A program made the translations under genes and the position numbers. The notes beneath the pieces are model-generated. The model was not told the origin of the DNA, searched no databases, and was given only the letters and a program-made list of their open reading frames with translations. Below are positions 13,469 through 20,734 of a stretch of DNA of 23,034 nucleotides, one piece after another. The stretch comes from a virus. The stretch lies in the IMG/VR virus record IMGVR_UViG_3300017744_000172, positions 1 through 23,034 of that record; one strand, 5' to 3'. Numbering within the stretch: the stretch's first letter is position 1; each line of letters begins with the position of its first letter.

Positions 13469-13878
13469 CTAGGGCAATAACTGTTAAGTTTCCCGCACCT
13501 TTACCTGCTGAAATACCTTGTCCTATTTGTAGTAGAGATGGTAAGTTAGGTAATGGTTGCGTTGCTTGTGATTATGCAGGTAAAATACACATAACAGTTG
13601 ATGCTAAAATACCCATTCAAAGAGCGCATATAATAAAATATGTATCTGATAATATGAGTGCGGTCTCGGCTGAGTTGACTAAATTATATGGTTTAGTTCC
13701 CTCAGTTGAGACCAATGAAGTTTTAGATACTGAAATGGGGCAATTTGAGATTGTCCAAGTTAGTAGTTTAGGTGGTGCAGTTTGGATAGCAAACAGATTA
13801 GATGAGTTTGCCGCACCAAGATATTTCTATTCTACACATGAACTTAATATATTTAAGAGTGGTATAGATGGAAGATGA
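13465..13878 (+). CDS. Protein with DnaJ-like zinc motif
   Basis: The 137-residue product has C-P-I-C at residues 19-22 and C-V-A-C at 32-35, with intervening glycines (D-G-K-L-G-N-G) and A-G-K after the second pair. This resembles half of the DnaJ cysteine-rich zinc domain (CxxCxGxG repeats). The remaining 95 residues are an alpha/beta domain without a recognised motif. The start overlaps the lipoprotein stop (ATGA). RNA or protein binding through the zinc site is plausible; the function is unknown. Confidence 0.55.
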   Translation: MTRAITVKFPAPLPAEIPCPICSRDGKLGNGCVACDYAGKIHITVDAKIPIQRAHIIKYVSDNMSAVSAELTKLYGLVPSVETNEVLDTEMGQFEIVQVSSLGGAVWIANRLDEFAAPRYFYSTHELNIFKSGIDGR

Positions 13879-14131
13879 AAGGATAATAGCAAGAATACCT
13901 AGGTCTGCAACAAATGAATGTTTGATTAAAACGTTTACATATTGGAATAAAAAAGTTGTAGATGTCAGATGGTATTCTGATGGTAAGCCTTCTAGTAAAG
14001 GGTTTAGATGTAATATGGATGAGGCGAAAACACTTGCCTTAGCCTTAAATAAAATAATAGGTGATAATAATGAAAAAGATGATGATAAGCAGAAATCTAA
14101 TGAAGATTTCTTTAAAAGAAAAATTGAATGA
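13868..14131 (+). CDS. PC4/Sub1-like single-strand DNA-binding coactivator (tentative)
   Basis: Residues about 27-65 follow the PC4 core pattern: a strand with V-V-D-V-R-W-Y, a turn, K-P-S-S-K-G-F (compare P-x-x-K-G-I in PC4), a strand, and a helix of about 14 residues. Upstream, I-A-R-I-P-R-S would form the first strand. The C-terminal 20 residues are highly charged. PC4 proteins bind single-stranded DNA and modulate transcription and repair. At 87 residues the size fits a single PC4 domain. The likeness is moderate, and other small beta-alpha proteins remain possible. The tail of the gene overlaps the next start. Confidence 0.45.
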   Translation: MEDERIIARIPRSATNECLIKTFTYWNKKVVDVRWYSDGKPSSKGFRCNMDEAKTLALALNKIIGDNNEKDDDKQKSNEDFFKRKIE

Positions 14132-14342
14132 AGGCACTTTTGTAAGGTCAGAAACTTATGAAAGTATGGCTAGTGTAATGGATAGTTGGCTTGAAGGATT
14201 ATGTAATGTAATCGTGGAATGTTATAATGAAACCAACGATAAAAAAATAACTGAAATGCACGTTAAAGAAGCGTATTTCAGAATTAACATGGATAAGAGA
14301 ATGATAATAGATAATATAGGTGAGAAAGATGGAATGCTTTAG
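14070..14342 (+). CDS. Possible histone-fold protein (90 aa)
   Basis: The ATG at 14070 follows AGGTGATAATA, the motif used elsewhere here; ATG 14100 is an alternative with less overlap. Residues 29-54 form a long central helix, followed by D-K-K-I-T-E-M-H-V-K-E-A-Y at 57-69. That segment matches the loop-and-third-helix pattern of histone folds (R-K-T-I-x-x-x-D-V-x-x-A). The first 28 residues could hold the short first helix. Archaeal histones are 65-70 residues, so the size fits. The DNA-contacting arginines of typical archaeal histones are not obvious, so a TAF-like or dimerisation partner role is also possible. Confidence 0.45.
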   Translation: MKKMMISRNLMKISLKEKLNEGTFVRSETYESMASVMDSWLEGLCNVIVECYNETNDKKITEMHVKEAYFRINMDKRMIIDNIGEKDGML

Positions 14343-14493
14343 ATGTAAAAAAGATGTAGAACAACTACTAACAATAGACCAAGAGAAACTTAAAATGAGT
14401 ATGTGTTTTCCTTGTGTAGTTAAATGTCTTAGAGATTATAAAAGAAAGACAGCAGAAAAATTAATGAAAGAAGTAATGGGGTTGGATGAATGA
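14329..14493 (+). CDS. 54-residue zinc-binding protein
   Basis: This short gene overlaps the end of the histone-fold-like gene and the ligase start (ATGA). It has AGGTG six bases before its ATG. It encodes C-F-R-C at residues 3-6 and C-F-P-C at 26-29 (a further Cys at 33), a CxxC...CxxC zinc site, followed by a basic helix (K-R-K-T-A-E-K-L-M-K). It may bind nucleic acid or act as a partner of the ligase, with which it is translationally coupled. No family is recognised. Confidence 0.7.
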   Translation: MECFRCKKDVEQLLTIDQEKLKMSMCFPCVVKCLRDYKRKTAEKLMKEVMGLDE

Positions 14494-16019
14494 CATTAGC
14501 AAGGTTTGCTAGAATGTGTGAAGTATTAGAATATCAAACTCCTTCACAAAAAGCGTCAACTATCTCAATGAATCTATCTTCGTTTTCTGATAAGACAACA
14601 GTAATTAAGATTCTATCTAAAGATTATGCTGTCAATAATATTGGTAGCAAAAGAGCAATAACATGGGTTGCACAGTCATTGGGGCTTTTTGAAGATGAAG
14701 TGTCAGGTGCGGTTACAACATGGGCTGATTTAGGTGAAGGAATGAAACAGATGTTGGATGGAGAAAATACTGATTCAAGTATAAGTATAACTGAGTTTCA
14801 CGATTTAATTAGTTTAAATTGTAGTAGGATAGCAGATAATTCATTTAGATTATTTAGCGAAGCATTAAGAAAAATGAGTGCTTTAGAAGTAAAATGGTTT
14901 CTAAGATATTGGTTGCGTAAGCCTAGAAATGGTTGCGGGAATAACGTACCATTGAAGGCAATGGAACTACATTTTGCTGATAATAAAATAGGTGAATATC
15001 ATTTCTATAATTCTGCTGCTGAAATATGTAAGGCATTAGATTCAGGTAGAAAACCAGAATGTAAATTAACACATGGTAATTTTGTATCTTCTATGTTGGC
15101 TAAGTCATATACAGGGTCATTGCCTACTCAATATTATATTGATGTAAAGTATGACGGTAATAGATACCAGATACATAAGAAAGGTGAGTCAGTTATTATC
15201 TTTAACCGTAAAGGTAAGGTTGTAACAGAACAGTTTCCAGATGTTATGAAAGAAGTATTAGATTTACAAGTAGATGATTTCATAATTGATACTGAAATCT
15301 ATCCTGTTAATGCAGATGGAACACCTGCTGAACACAAGATGTTAGGTAAAAGAGTGCATTCAAAAGATAAGGCTAAAGCAGTAGAAGAATGTGCTGTTAA
15401 GATGGTAGCGTTTGATTTATTATCATGGAATGGCAGAGTATATCTAGATGATTCGCTAAGGACTAGACTATATCATTTAGGTGATTTATTACCCGATGAA
15501 AATATCGCTAAGTCATTTCCTGAATGTACCATACAGTCAGCATATAACCAAGCAATATCATTAGGGTTTGAAGGAATAATGATTAAAGATATGAATATGA
15601 CATATCAGCCGGGTAAAAGAAGTAAAGGTTGGTTAAAACATAAACCTCCTAGATTTAACTATGATGTAGTTATTACCTCTGCAAAATATGGAGAAGGTAA
15701 AAGAGGCAATGTTTATGGTACATTTGGTATCGCTGTTAAAGATGGTAATAGTTTCGTTGACGTTGGTAATGTAGGAACAGGTTTTTCCGATGAAGATTTA
15801 ACCCAACTACATAATTCTCTTAGAAAGATAGTAGATTACTATGAAGGCGACACATATTATTTCTTACCTAGAGTGGTGTTAGAAGTAACTTGTGATTTAG
15901 TTACTAACGATGCTAATGGAAATATAGGTTTAAGATTTCCGAGATGTGTAAGAATTAGAAATGATAAATATGTATCAGATATTGATACATTAGAATCTCT
16001 CATGGAGCGAACTGCATGA
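14490..16019 (+). CDS. ATP-dependent DNA ligase
   Basis: This ligase seals nicks using ATP, forming a lysine-AMP intermediate. The 509-residue product has the archaeal/eukaryotic ligase I layout: an N-terminal helical DNA-binding domain (about 1-195), an adenylation domain with motif I K-Y-D-G-N-R at 220-225 (Lys220 is the nucleophile), D-T-E-I-Y-P about 267-272, E-G-I-M-I-K at 361-366 and W-L-K-H-K at 381-385, then an OB-fold domain. Length and motif spacing are close to those of cellular archaeal ligases, slightly short at about 510 against 550-600. The motifs appear intact, so it is probably active. It would join Okazaki fragments made by the PolB/PCNA/RFC set encoded downstream. Confidence 0.93.
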   Translation: MTLARFARMCEVLEYQTPSQKASTISMNLSSFSDKTTVIKILSKDYAVNNIGSKRAITWVAQSLGLFEDEVSGAVTTWADLGEGMKQMLDGENTDSSISITEFHDLISLNCSRIADNSFRLFSEALRKMSALEVKWFLRYWLRKPRNGCGNNVPLKAMELHFADNKIGEYHFYNSAAEICKALDSGRKPECKLTHGNFVSSMLAKSYTGSLPTQYYIDVKYDGNRYQIHKKGESVIIFNRKGKVVTEQFPDVMKEVLDLQVDDFIIDTEIYPVNADGTPAEHKMLGKRVHSKDKAKAVEECAVKMVAFDLLSWNGRVYLDDSLRTRLYHLGDLLPDENIAKSFPECTIQSAYNQAISLGFEGIMIKDMNMTYQPGKRSKGWLKHKPPRFNYDVVITSAKYGEGKRGNVYGTFGIAVKDGNSFVDVGNVGTGFSDEDLTQLHNSLRKIVDYYEGDTYYFLPRVVLEVTCDLVTNDANGNIGLRFPRCVRIRNDKYVSDIDTLESLMERTA

Positions 16020-16483
16020 TAGAAGAAGGCAAGTTAACGCTGCTTGGGATTGTTCCATACGATTGTGTCAAAATTGAGAATGGTATAGCCTATCTTAAGA
16101 AAGTCGGTGATGAAACTAGGGGCAGATTTAAGAAAATGGATGCTGTTTTAGTACCTTACTTTGATGAAGAAAAAGGATTAATAGTACCAAAGAAGTCTTT
16201 ACCGTCTAGAAAGAAGATGTTAAGATTTCATTACTTAAAGGCAATTAAAGAAGAGGTTGATTTGCCTTTATCAAATGATTTAGCCTATTTTGTAGCAGAA
16301 CAGTTGGACACTATAATTAGAGAATTAGCAGCAAAAGCACAGCAAAATGCTGAATATAGAAATGATAGTAGAATAACACCTAATCATTGGTACAACCTAC
16401 AATTAGGTATGCATCAAGGAGATGGTTATTGGCCTATACATAGAGAATTAGCAAAAGAATATAAAGAATATTTGAGGGAATAA
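16016..16483 (+). CDS. Protein with C-terminal histone-fold-like domain
   Basis: Residues 1-60 of this 155-residue protein are strand-rich and unrecognised. Residues about 66-130 read like a histone fold. A basic first helix (66-80) comes first. V-D-L-P-L-S-N-D-L-A leads into a long central helix (86-113) with A-E-Q-L-D-x-I-x-x-E-L-A-x-x-A, matching S-x-x-A-x-x-x-L-A-x-x-L-E-x-x-x-x-E-I in archaeal histones. Then S-R-I-T-P-N-H-W at 118-125 stands where R-K-T-I-x-x-x-D lies. A tail of about 25 residues follows. It overlaps the ligase stop. Genome packing or a transcription-associated histone-fold dimer with the other candidate are both possible. Confidence 0.5.
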   Translation: MIEEGKLTLLGIVPYDCVKIENGIAYLKKVGDETRGRFKKMDAVLVPYFDEEKGLIVPKKSLPSRKKMLRFHYLKAIKEEVDLPLSNDLAYFVAEQLDTIIRELAAKAQQNAEYRNDSRITPNHWYNLQLGMHQGDGYWPIHRELAKEYKEYLRE

Positions 16484-16484
16484 A

Positions 16485-16832
16485 ATGAGTGATAAATACG
16501 AGATAACTCTTGAGAGAGTATTAGATGAACATAATGAAGCATACATAATATCTTTTATGTTCTATGCAGAACCCCATACAAGAGATATGCGGATATTAGA
16601 AGAAGGCCTACAACGGATGTTTGATGGACATATTTATATAAATCTTCTAAAAATAGATGAAGAAGCAGCAAGAGCATTTGATGAAGAACGTGGTTGGAAA
16701 ATAACATTTATGTTTACTGAAAAACCAGAGCATGATGAAATGGATATTATATATTTAATAGCATCAGGATTAAAAGAGTTAAGAGTGAAGCATAAATGGA
16801 TAGAATCTAAGGAGATGACTAAAGATGTTTAG
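16485..16832 (+). CDS. Unknown alpha/beta protein
   Basis: The start follows GAGGGAATAAA. The 115-residue product has two strand-helix units: a strand at about 15-28 and a helix about 32-46, then W-K-I-T-F-M-F-T as a second long strand and a helix (about 86-98). The internal repetition suggests a ferredoxin-like fold or a duplicated beta-alpha unit. I see no catalytic residues. It overlaps the downstream gene by eight bases. Confidence 0.6.
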   Translation: MSDKYEITLERVLDEHNEAYIISFMFYAEPHTRDMRILEEGLQRMFDGHIYINLLKIDEEAARAFDEERGWKITFMFTEKPEHDEMDIIYLIASGLKELRVKHKWIESKEMTKDV

Positions 16833-17220
16833 TCACGCTCAGTTAGAAGGAATATTATTATCTATGGCTAAACCTGAAATACATATTTCAAGAGCAAACA
16901 ATACACAATTAGGTTATAGAGTAAGAGTAAGAGTAAACTTTAGAGGGAGTAAAGACTTCATCTATGGATTACAACGGACTTTAAATCAAAAAGGTATTGA
17001 TTGTTCAGCGAAAGATTTTGAACACAAAAGTAGACCAAGACCAATATTGACTGTTGGTGGTATGGTTAATCTATGGAAACTATGTAAATTAGTACCTGAT
17101 TTACCTGATGCAAAAAATGCTTGGCCTACTTTCAAGAAGGTTGTAGAAATAATTGACAATGGAGAACATCATACTTTACAAGGTTTAGATAAAATCTTAC
17201 AACTTAAGGGTGAAATCTGA
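16825..17220 (+). CDS. Degenerate LAGLIDADG-like protein
   Basis: The 131-residue product follows the layout of one LAGLIDADG homing-endonuclease half. There is a short first helix (H-A-Q-L-E-G-I-L-L), a strand pair ending Y-R-V-R-V-R-V (31-37), and a helix with F-I-Y-G-L-Q-R-T-L and a K-G-I loop. A strand G-G-M-V-N-L-W-K-L follows, then W-P-T-F-K-K-V-V-E-I-I (100-110) and the closing H-H-T-L-Q-G-L-D-K-I-L-Q-L-K (115-128). That last segment is the most family-like part. The acidic catalytic residue at the end of the first helix is missing, so cleavage is unlikely and a domesticated DNA-binding role is more probable. The call is a pattern match and moderately uncertain. Confidence 0.4.
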   Translation: MFSHAQLEGILLSMAKPEIHISRANNTQLGYRVRVRVNFRGSKDFIYGLQRTLNQKGIDCSAKDFEHKSRPRPILTVGGMVNLWKLCKLVPDLPDAKNAWPTFKKVVEIIDNGEHHTLQGLDKILQLKGEI

Positions 17221-17459
17221 TGAATTATTTTCCAGATTTGCCTGATATAGAAGATATAAAAATACTAGAAAACTCTACTTATGAAACATTAAGTGCAGGT
17301 TGTAAACAATGTGGATATAAACACATTATATTTCAAGCAGCAATTAGTGTTGAATTAGATACTAAGGTATTTTTCTTATCTGTTGAATGTCCTTCATGTG
17401 GAGAAGAATATAAAGACATAATGGCTATGAGGAATAAAAATGAAAAATATGAAAATTAA
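17220..17459 (+). CDS. Zinc-ribbon protein (79 aa)
   Basis: C-K-Q-C-G-Y near residues 28-33 and C-P-S-C-G-E-E-Y near 57-64, with strands between them, make a typical two-knuckle zinc ribbon like those of transcription factors and RNA polymerase subunits. The N-terminal 25 residues are acidic. The start shares the A of the previous stop. It directly precedes the clamp-loader-like genes, but no specific partner can be deduced. Confidence 0.65.
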   Translation: MNYFPDLPDIEDIKILENSTYETLSAGCKQCGYKHIIFQAAISVELDTKVFFLSVECPSCGEEYKDIMAMRNKNEKYEN

Positions 17460-18261
17460 AAGACCTATTATAGTAGTAGGAAAACCAAGTTTAGATACAG
17501 AGAAGAGAGCATTAGAGTTTCTAGGAGATGAACCTATTATAGTTTATGCTAATGAGTTTAATATTATTGATAATTTTAGTATACCAAAAGAAACAGGCAT
17601 CTTAATTAAAGAAGTAGACTACAAACCAAATATTGATTTGATAGTTAATACTATGTTAGAATATAGAGGACAGGTAGTATTGACCTCTTATAGTCAAAAA
17701 GATGTTAATAAAAAGATTTACGGGCTTTGTCAGTTAAAGCGTGGTGCTAAGGCATATGTTAATCAACACCACGGAGGTGAGACCGCAGTAAATTATGAAT
17801 TAAATATATTTGAGATGTTCTATGATTATCTAAAAAACTCAGATAGAGAAGAAGTAAGTTATAAACTTAAGAGAAACAAACCTTACGATGAGCAGTTTTT
17901 ATCATGGCTTACTACTAATATGTCTCCTAACAAATTAGCATATATTGATTCTAAAGTTAAAAGAAGATGGTCGCAAGATTATTTTTATGAGTTACTATCG
18001 TATTCTCATAATGGTAAAACGACTAGAAAGGTAATCCCACCTGCTAAGAGAAGTGTATCTAAGATACCTTCTATTTGTAGAAGAGTGGGGTTAAAATCTA
18101 ACGAAGGTTATATTTTAGAACAGTTGTTAGAAGACGAAGAGTTCGCCACATTTGTTAAGAAAAAGGTTAACAATGTAGAAAGACGCACACTCAAATTGGG
18201 TGAAAAAACAAAAAAGAAAAAAGTAAAGACTCCTCAAGTGAGAGGATTAAATGAATGGTGA
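17440..18261 (+). CDS. Degenerate clamp-loader-like (AAA-type) subunit, tentative
   Basis: The first 100 residues of this 273-residue protein have the strand order of an AAA+ module: a strand and loop I-I-V-V-G-K-P-S-L-D-T at 10-20 where a P-loop would be, P-I-I-V-Y-A-N-E-F about 31-39, T-G-I-L-I-K-E-V-D and V-V-L-T-S-Y-S. The GKT and acidic Walker B residues are missing, so ATP hydrolysis is unlikely. The rest is helical and basic, with a lysine-rich C terminus. It lies immediately before the RFC small subunit gene, as expected for a non-ATPase clamp-loader subunit comparable to delta or a reduced RFC large subunit. No PIP motif is obvious. An unrelated DNA-binding protein is the alternative. 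Confidence 0.4.
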   Translation: MKNMKIKRPIIVVGKPSLDTEKRALEFLGDEPIIVYANEFNIIDNFSIPKETGILIKEVDYKPNIDLIVNTMLEYRGQVVLTSYSQKDVNKKIYGLCQLKRGAKAYVNQHHGGETAVNYELNIFEMFYDYLKNSDREEVSYKLKRNKPYDEQFLSWLTTNMSPNKLAYIDSKVKRRWSQDYFYELLSYSHNGKTTRKVIPPAKRSVSKIPSICRRVGLKSNEGYILEQLLEDEEFATFVKKKVNNVERRTLKLGEKTKKKKVKTPQVRGLNEW

Positions 18262-18266
18262 TTAAA

Positions 18267-19172
18267 ATGTTATGGACAGAAAAATATAGACCTAAAAATA
18301 TGAATGATTTAATGGGGCAAGAACCCTTCAAATCAGATGCAAAATCATGGAAAGAAGGTATGCCTAATATTATACTATACGGACAAGCAGGCACAGGTAA
18401 AACTGCTGCTTCAGGTATCTTGGCTGATATGATATTAGGTGAACACAGAGCCTTTAATTTCCATGAAATAAACGCTTCTGATGATAGAAGATTAGATGTT
18501 GTTAGAAATCTGATAAAAGATATTGCGACATCAATGAAAGAAGGAGATGTACCTCATAAAATTATTTTATTAGATGAGATGGATGGTATGACATCTGATG
18601 CTCAAAATGCTTTGAAGAGAATTATGGAAAGATATAGTGGAAATGTTAGATTTATTATTACTTGTAATCATAGACATAAAATAATTTATCCTCTGCAATC
18701 ACGTTGCGCTCACTACAATTTCAAGAGATTGAGTGACGAGCAAGTCAAGTGGGTCTTAGAAAGAATTATGAAAATGGAAGGCGTTTCAGACATAGAACCT
18801 GAACAATTGGACACCTTTATTAGTGGGTTACAAGGAGATGTTAGACGAGCGATAACTGAATTACAGGCATCGGTTAGTAGTAATACTCCATTAACAATGC
18901 AAATAGAAAGAATATATGAACCTTATAATGACTTATTAGATTCTATTCTAAATAAAAAATATGAATTAGCCCTTAATCAATTACATGATTTAATACACCT
19001 ATCGGTAGATATGAAAACAGTATGTATTTCTTTACACGAAGTGATAATAAAAAAAGAGATTGATAGTAATATTAAGTTTAAATTATTAAGAGTAGTGGGT
19101 GAAGCAGAATGGAGAAGCGGCAACATGACTCCAAAAGTGTTGGCCTCATGGATGATAGGACAGATGATATAA
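18267..19172 (+). CDS. Replication factor C small subunit (clamp loader ATPase)
   Basis: RFC opens PCNA and loads it at primer ends. I start at ATG 18267, giving L-W-T-E-K-Y-R-P-K at the N terminus as in RFC proteins; GGTGAT lies just upstream, and an earlier in-frame ATG at 18255 adds four residues. The 301-residue product has Walker A G-Q-A-G-T-G-K-T at 39-46 and N-A-S-D-D at 69-73. Walker B is L-L-D-E-M-D at 101-106 (DEMD instead of DEAD), the sensor is I-T-C-N at 131-134, and the trans-acting arginine motif S-R-C is at 145-147. Sensor 2 and a helical collar domain follow. Length is close to cellular RFC small subunits (about 320). Confidence 0.93.
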   Translation: MLWTEKYRPKNMNDLMGQEPFKSDAKSWKEGMPNIILYGQAGTGKTAASGILADMILGEHRAFNFHEINASDDRRLDVVRNLIKDIATSMKEGDVPHKIILLDEMDGMTSDAQNALKRIMERYSGNVRFIITCNHRHKIIYPLQSRCAHYNFKRLSDEQVKWVLERIMKMEGVSDIEPEQLDTFISGLQGDVRRAITELQASVSSNTPLTMQIERIYEPYNDLLDSILNKKYELALNQLHDLIHLSVDMKTVCISLHEVIIKKEIDSNIKFKLLRVVGEAEWRSGNMTPKVLASWMIGQMI

Positions 19173-19459
19173 TGCGTAAAGGATTGGATAAAATCAAAAC
19201 AGGAGCAATACATTGGCTTGATGTTAATAGAGACGGTAAAATAAACCGTTCTGATGTTAAGAAGTTAATGATGAGATATGAATGGATTATCATAACAGGA
19301 TTACTTCTAACAATATTCCCTATGTTAAATGTATTAGGTTATACTAATATAGACTCAGATTTTTTCTGGGCTTTAGCAGGGTTATGTTTAACAGTTGAAG
19401 GCATAATAGAATTGTATTATGAGCAGAAACATTGGGATAAATTAAAGGAGAGAAAGTAA
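19172..19459 (+). CDS. Membrane protein with an EF-hand/dockerin-type calcium loop
   Basis: The ATG at 19172 overlaps the RFC stop (TAATG); longer starts inside RFC are possible. Residues 17-30 hold D-V-N-R-D-G-K-I-N-R-S-D, which has the D-x-N-x-D-G and final acidic ligand of an EF-hand or dockerin calcium-binding loop. Two hydrophobic helices follow (about 38-57 and 65-84), joined by a short polar turn, and the C terminus is charged. The 95-residue protein would be a two-pass membrane protein with a calcium-binding N terminus. Its function is unknown. Its location inside a replication-gene block is unexpected. Confidence 0.55.
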   Translation: MRKGLDKIKTGAIHWLDVNRDGKINRSDVKKLMMRYEWIIITGLLLTIFPMLNVLGYTNIDSDFFWALAGLCLTVEGIIELYYEQKHWDKLKERK

Positions 19460-19543
19460 ATGACAGAAGAAGAAAGCAGGCAAACCACGCTATATGAGTT
19501 TGAATTAGATTCCCCTAGAAGGGAGGTAAAGCAAAATGAATGA
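19460..19543 (+). CDS. 27-residue PIP-box peptide
   Basis: A 28-codon ORF begins nine bases after AAGGAG and ends inside the start of the SSB gene. The product is acidic at the N terminus, then has Q-T-T-L-Y-E-F at residues 8-14, which fits the PCNA-interacting box Q-x-x-(L/I/M)-x-x-(F/Y/W). The second aromatic of the strict motif is replaced by Glu. Clamp-loader and PCNA genes lie on either side (18267 and 21836). It could be a peptide that recruits or blocks PCNA, comparable in principle to the small PCNA-binding inhibitor TIP of Thermococcales. A short leader ORF that couples translation of the SSB gene is the alternative. Confidence 0.5.
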   Translation: MTEEESRQTTLYEFELDSPRREVKQNE

Positions 19544-20729
19544 AAAAATAAATGAAGAAATTGCTAGTGCCGCAAGGTTGCTAGAAATGGATATAAATGA
19601 AGTGATGACAAAGTATGAGAGTATCTGCGAAGATAACTCTTTAACTGAGGATGATTGGAGATTAGGTTTAAGCCTATTCAGACAATGGTTTAGTGGAGCA
19701 AGAGCATACGCACAAGCCCCGCAAAGAGAAGAGAAAACTAACTCTTTAGTTAAAGAAGCCCGTGGGTTTTTCATATCTTTGGATGCAGCAAGAGATATGG
19801 CTGCTATGCAAAATGAAAGAATAAAGAATGAATATATGATGGATTCAGATACCACATATTCTATGGGTAAAGTAGCAGTAGCAACTAGCACTCAAGAAGG
19901 ATATGAAGTTAGTCGTATGTATAATGGTGAAGAACAAGTTAAGGCAGTTACAGCATTGCCAGAAAATAACTTTGAAATTGACATGGGAACATGGATTATA
20001 CCGTTAGACAGTATTGCTAAATATGGTGAAAGAAGAAATCCTAATCACGGTAAACCGCTACCTGCACAGCAATATAGAATGTCAGGAGTATTTATTGGGA
20101 GAGTTGATGGTGATGAAGGATTGTATTACTTCTCATATAAAGGAGAAGCGTGTAAAGAGTTTACACCTAAAACCTTCACTATGATTGATATGGAAGTTAT
20201 TAGAGACCAAAACAACACAAATAGAATCTACGGATTCAAAACAGGAACACTACAAAGTCTAAGTGTTCTTGATAATGAACATGGTGTTGAAGACTTTAAA
20301 AATCTAATAACTGAATATGCAGGAGAGAACCTATCAGGTCTTGTTGATTTAGATAGATATCATTCTGGATTAAGCCATAAAAACTATGCAGAAAAGTTTG
20401 TTATTACAGACGGTTCTGTTTCTAGTGTGAACATGGTTCCTAATTCATATGGTACTAGAAGAGTAACAATAACTGATTTGAATGCAGACTTTGATTATGA
20501 TGGCGGTTCTTGGGCGGGAACGACTTGTTGGTTCCCTAGTAACGTTGACATTGAGTTTGGTTTAGGTTCTAATGTTATAGTTGTAGGTAGAACATCTTTA
20601 GGTAAAAATGAAGATGGTACTCCGGGTGATATAACATTAAACGTTAGCGGTATTCTTGTTGTAGAAAATCGAGGGGTTGTAACAGAACCTTTTGATGCAG
20701 GCGTAGAAGAAGATTTAGATTGGTTCTAA
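19536..20729 (+). CDS. Probable single-stranded DNA-binding protein (RPA/SSB-like)
   Basis: The 397-residue product has a helical N-terminal part (1-100), then strand-rich segments that fit OB folds: one with M-S-G-V-F-I-G-R-V-D at about 183-192 and one with V-T-I-T-D-L-N-A-D and V-I-V-V-G-R-T at about 310-352. It ends in an acidic tail with a final aromatic, E-E-D-L-D-W-F. That ending is typical of SSB proteins (D-D-x-I-P-F in bacteria), where it docks partner proteins. It would coat single-stranded DNA during replication beside RFC, PCNA and PolB. The identification rests on layout, tail and context, with no diagnostic single motif. GGGAGGT precedes the start. Confidence 0.6.
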   Translation: MNEKINEEIASAARLLEMDINEVMTKYESICEDNSLTEDDWRLGLSLFRQWFSGARAYAQAPQREEKTNSLVKEARGFFISLDAARDMAAMQNERIKNEYMMDSDTTYSMGKVAVATSTQEGYEVSRMYNGEEQVKAVTALPENNFEIDMGTWIIPLDSIAKYGERRNPNHGKPLPAQQYRMSGVFIGRVDGDEGLYYFSYKGEACKEFTPKTFTMIDMEVIRDQNNTNRIYGFKTGTLQSLSVLDNEHGVEDFKNLITEYAGENLSGLVDLDRYHSGLSHKNYAEKFVITDGSVSSVNMVPNSYGTRRVTITDLNADFDYDGGSWAGTTCWFPSNVDIEFGLGSNVIVVGRTSLGKNEDGTPGDITLNVSGILVVENRGVVTEPFDAGVEEDLDWF

Positions 20730-20734
20730 ATGAT

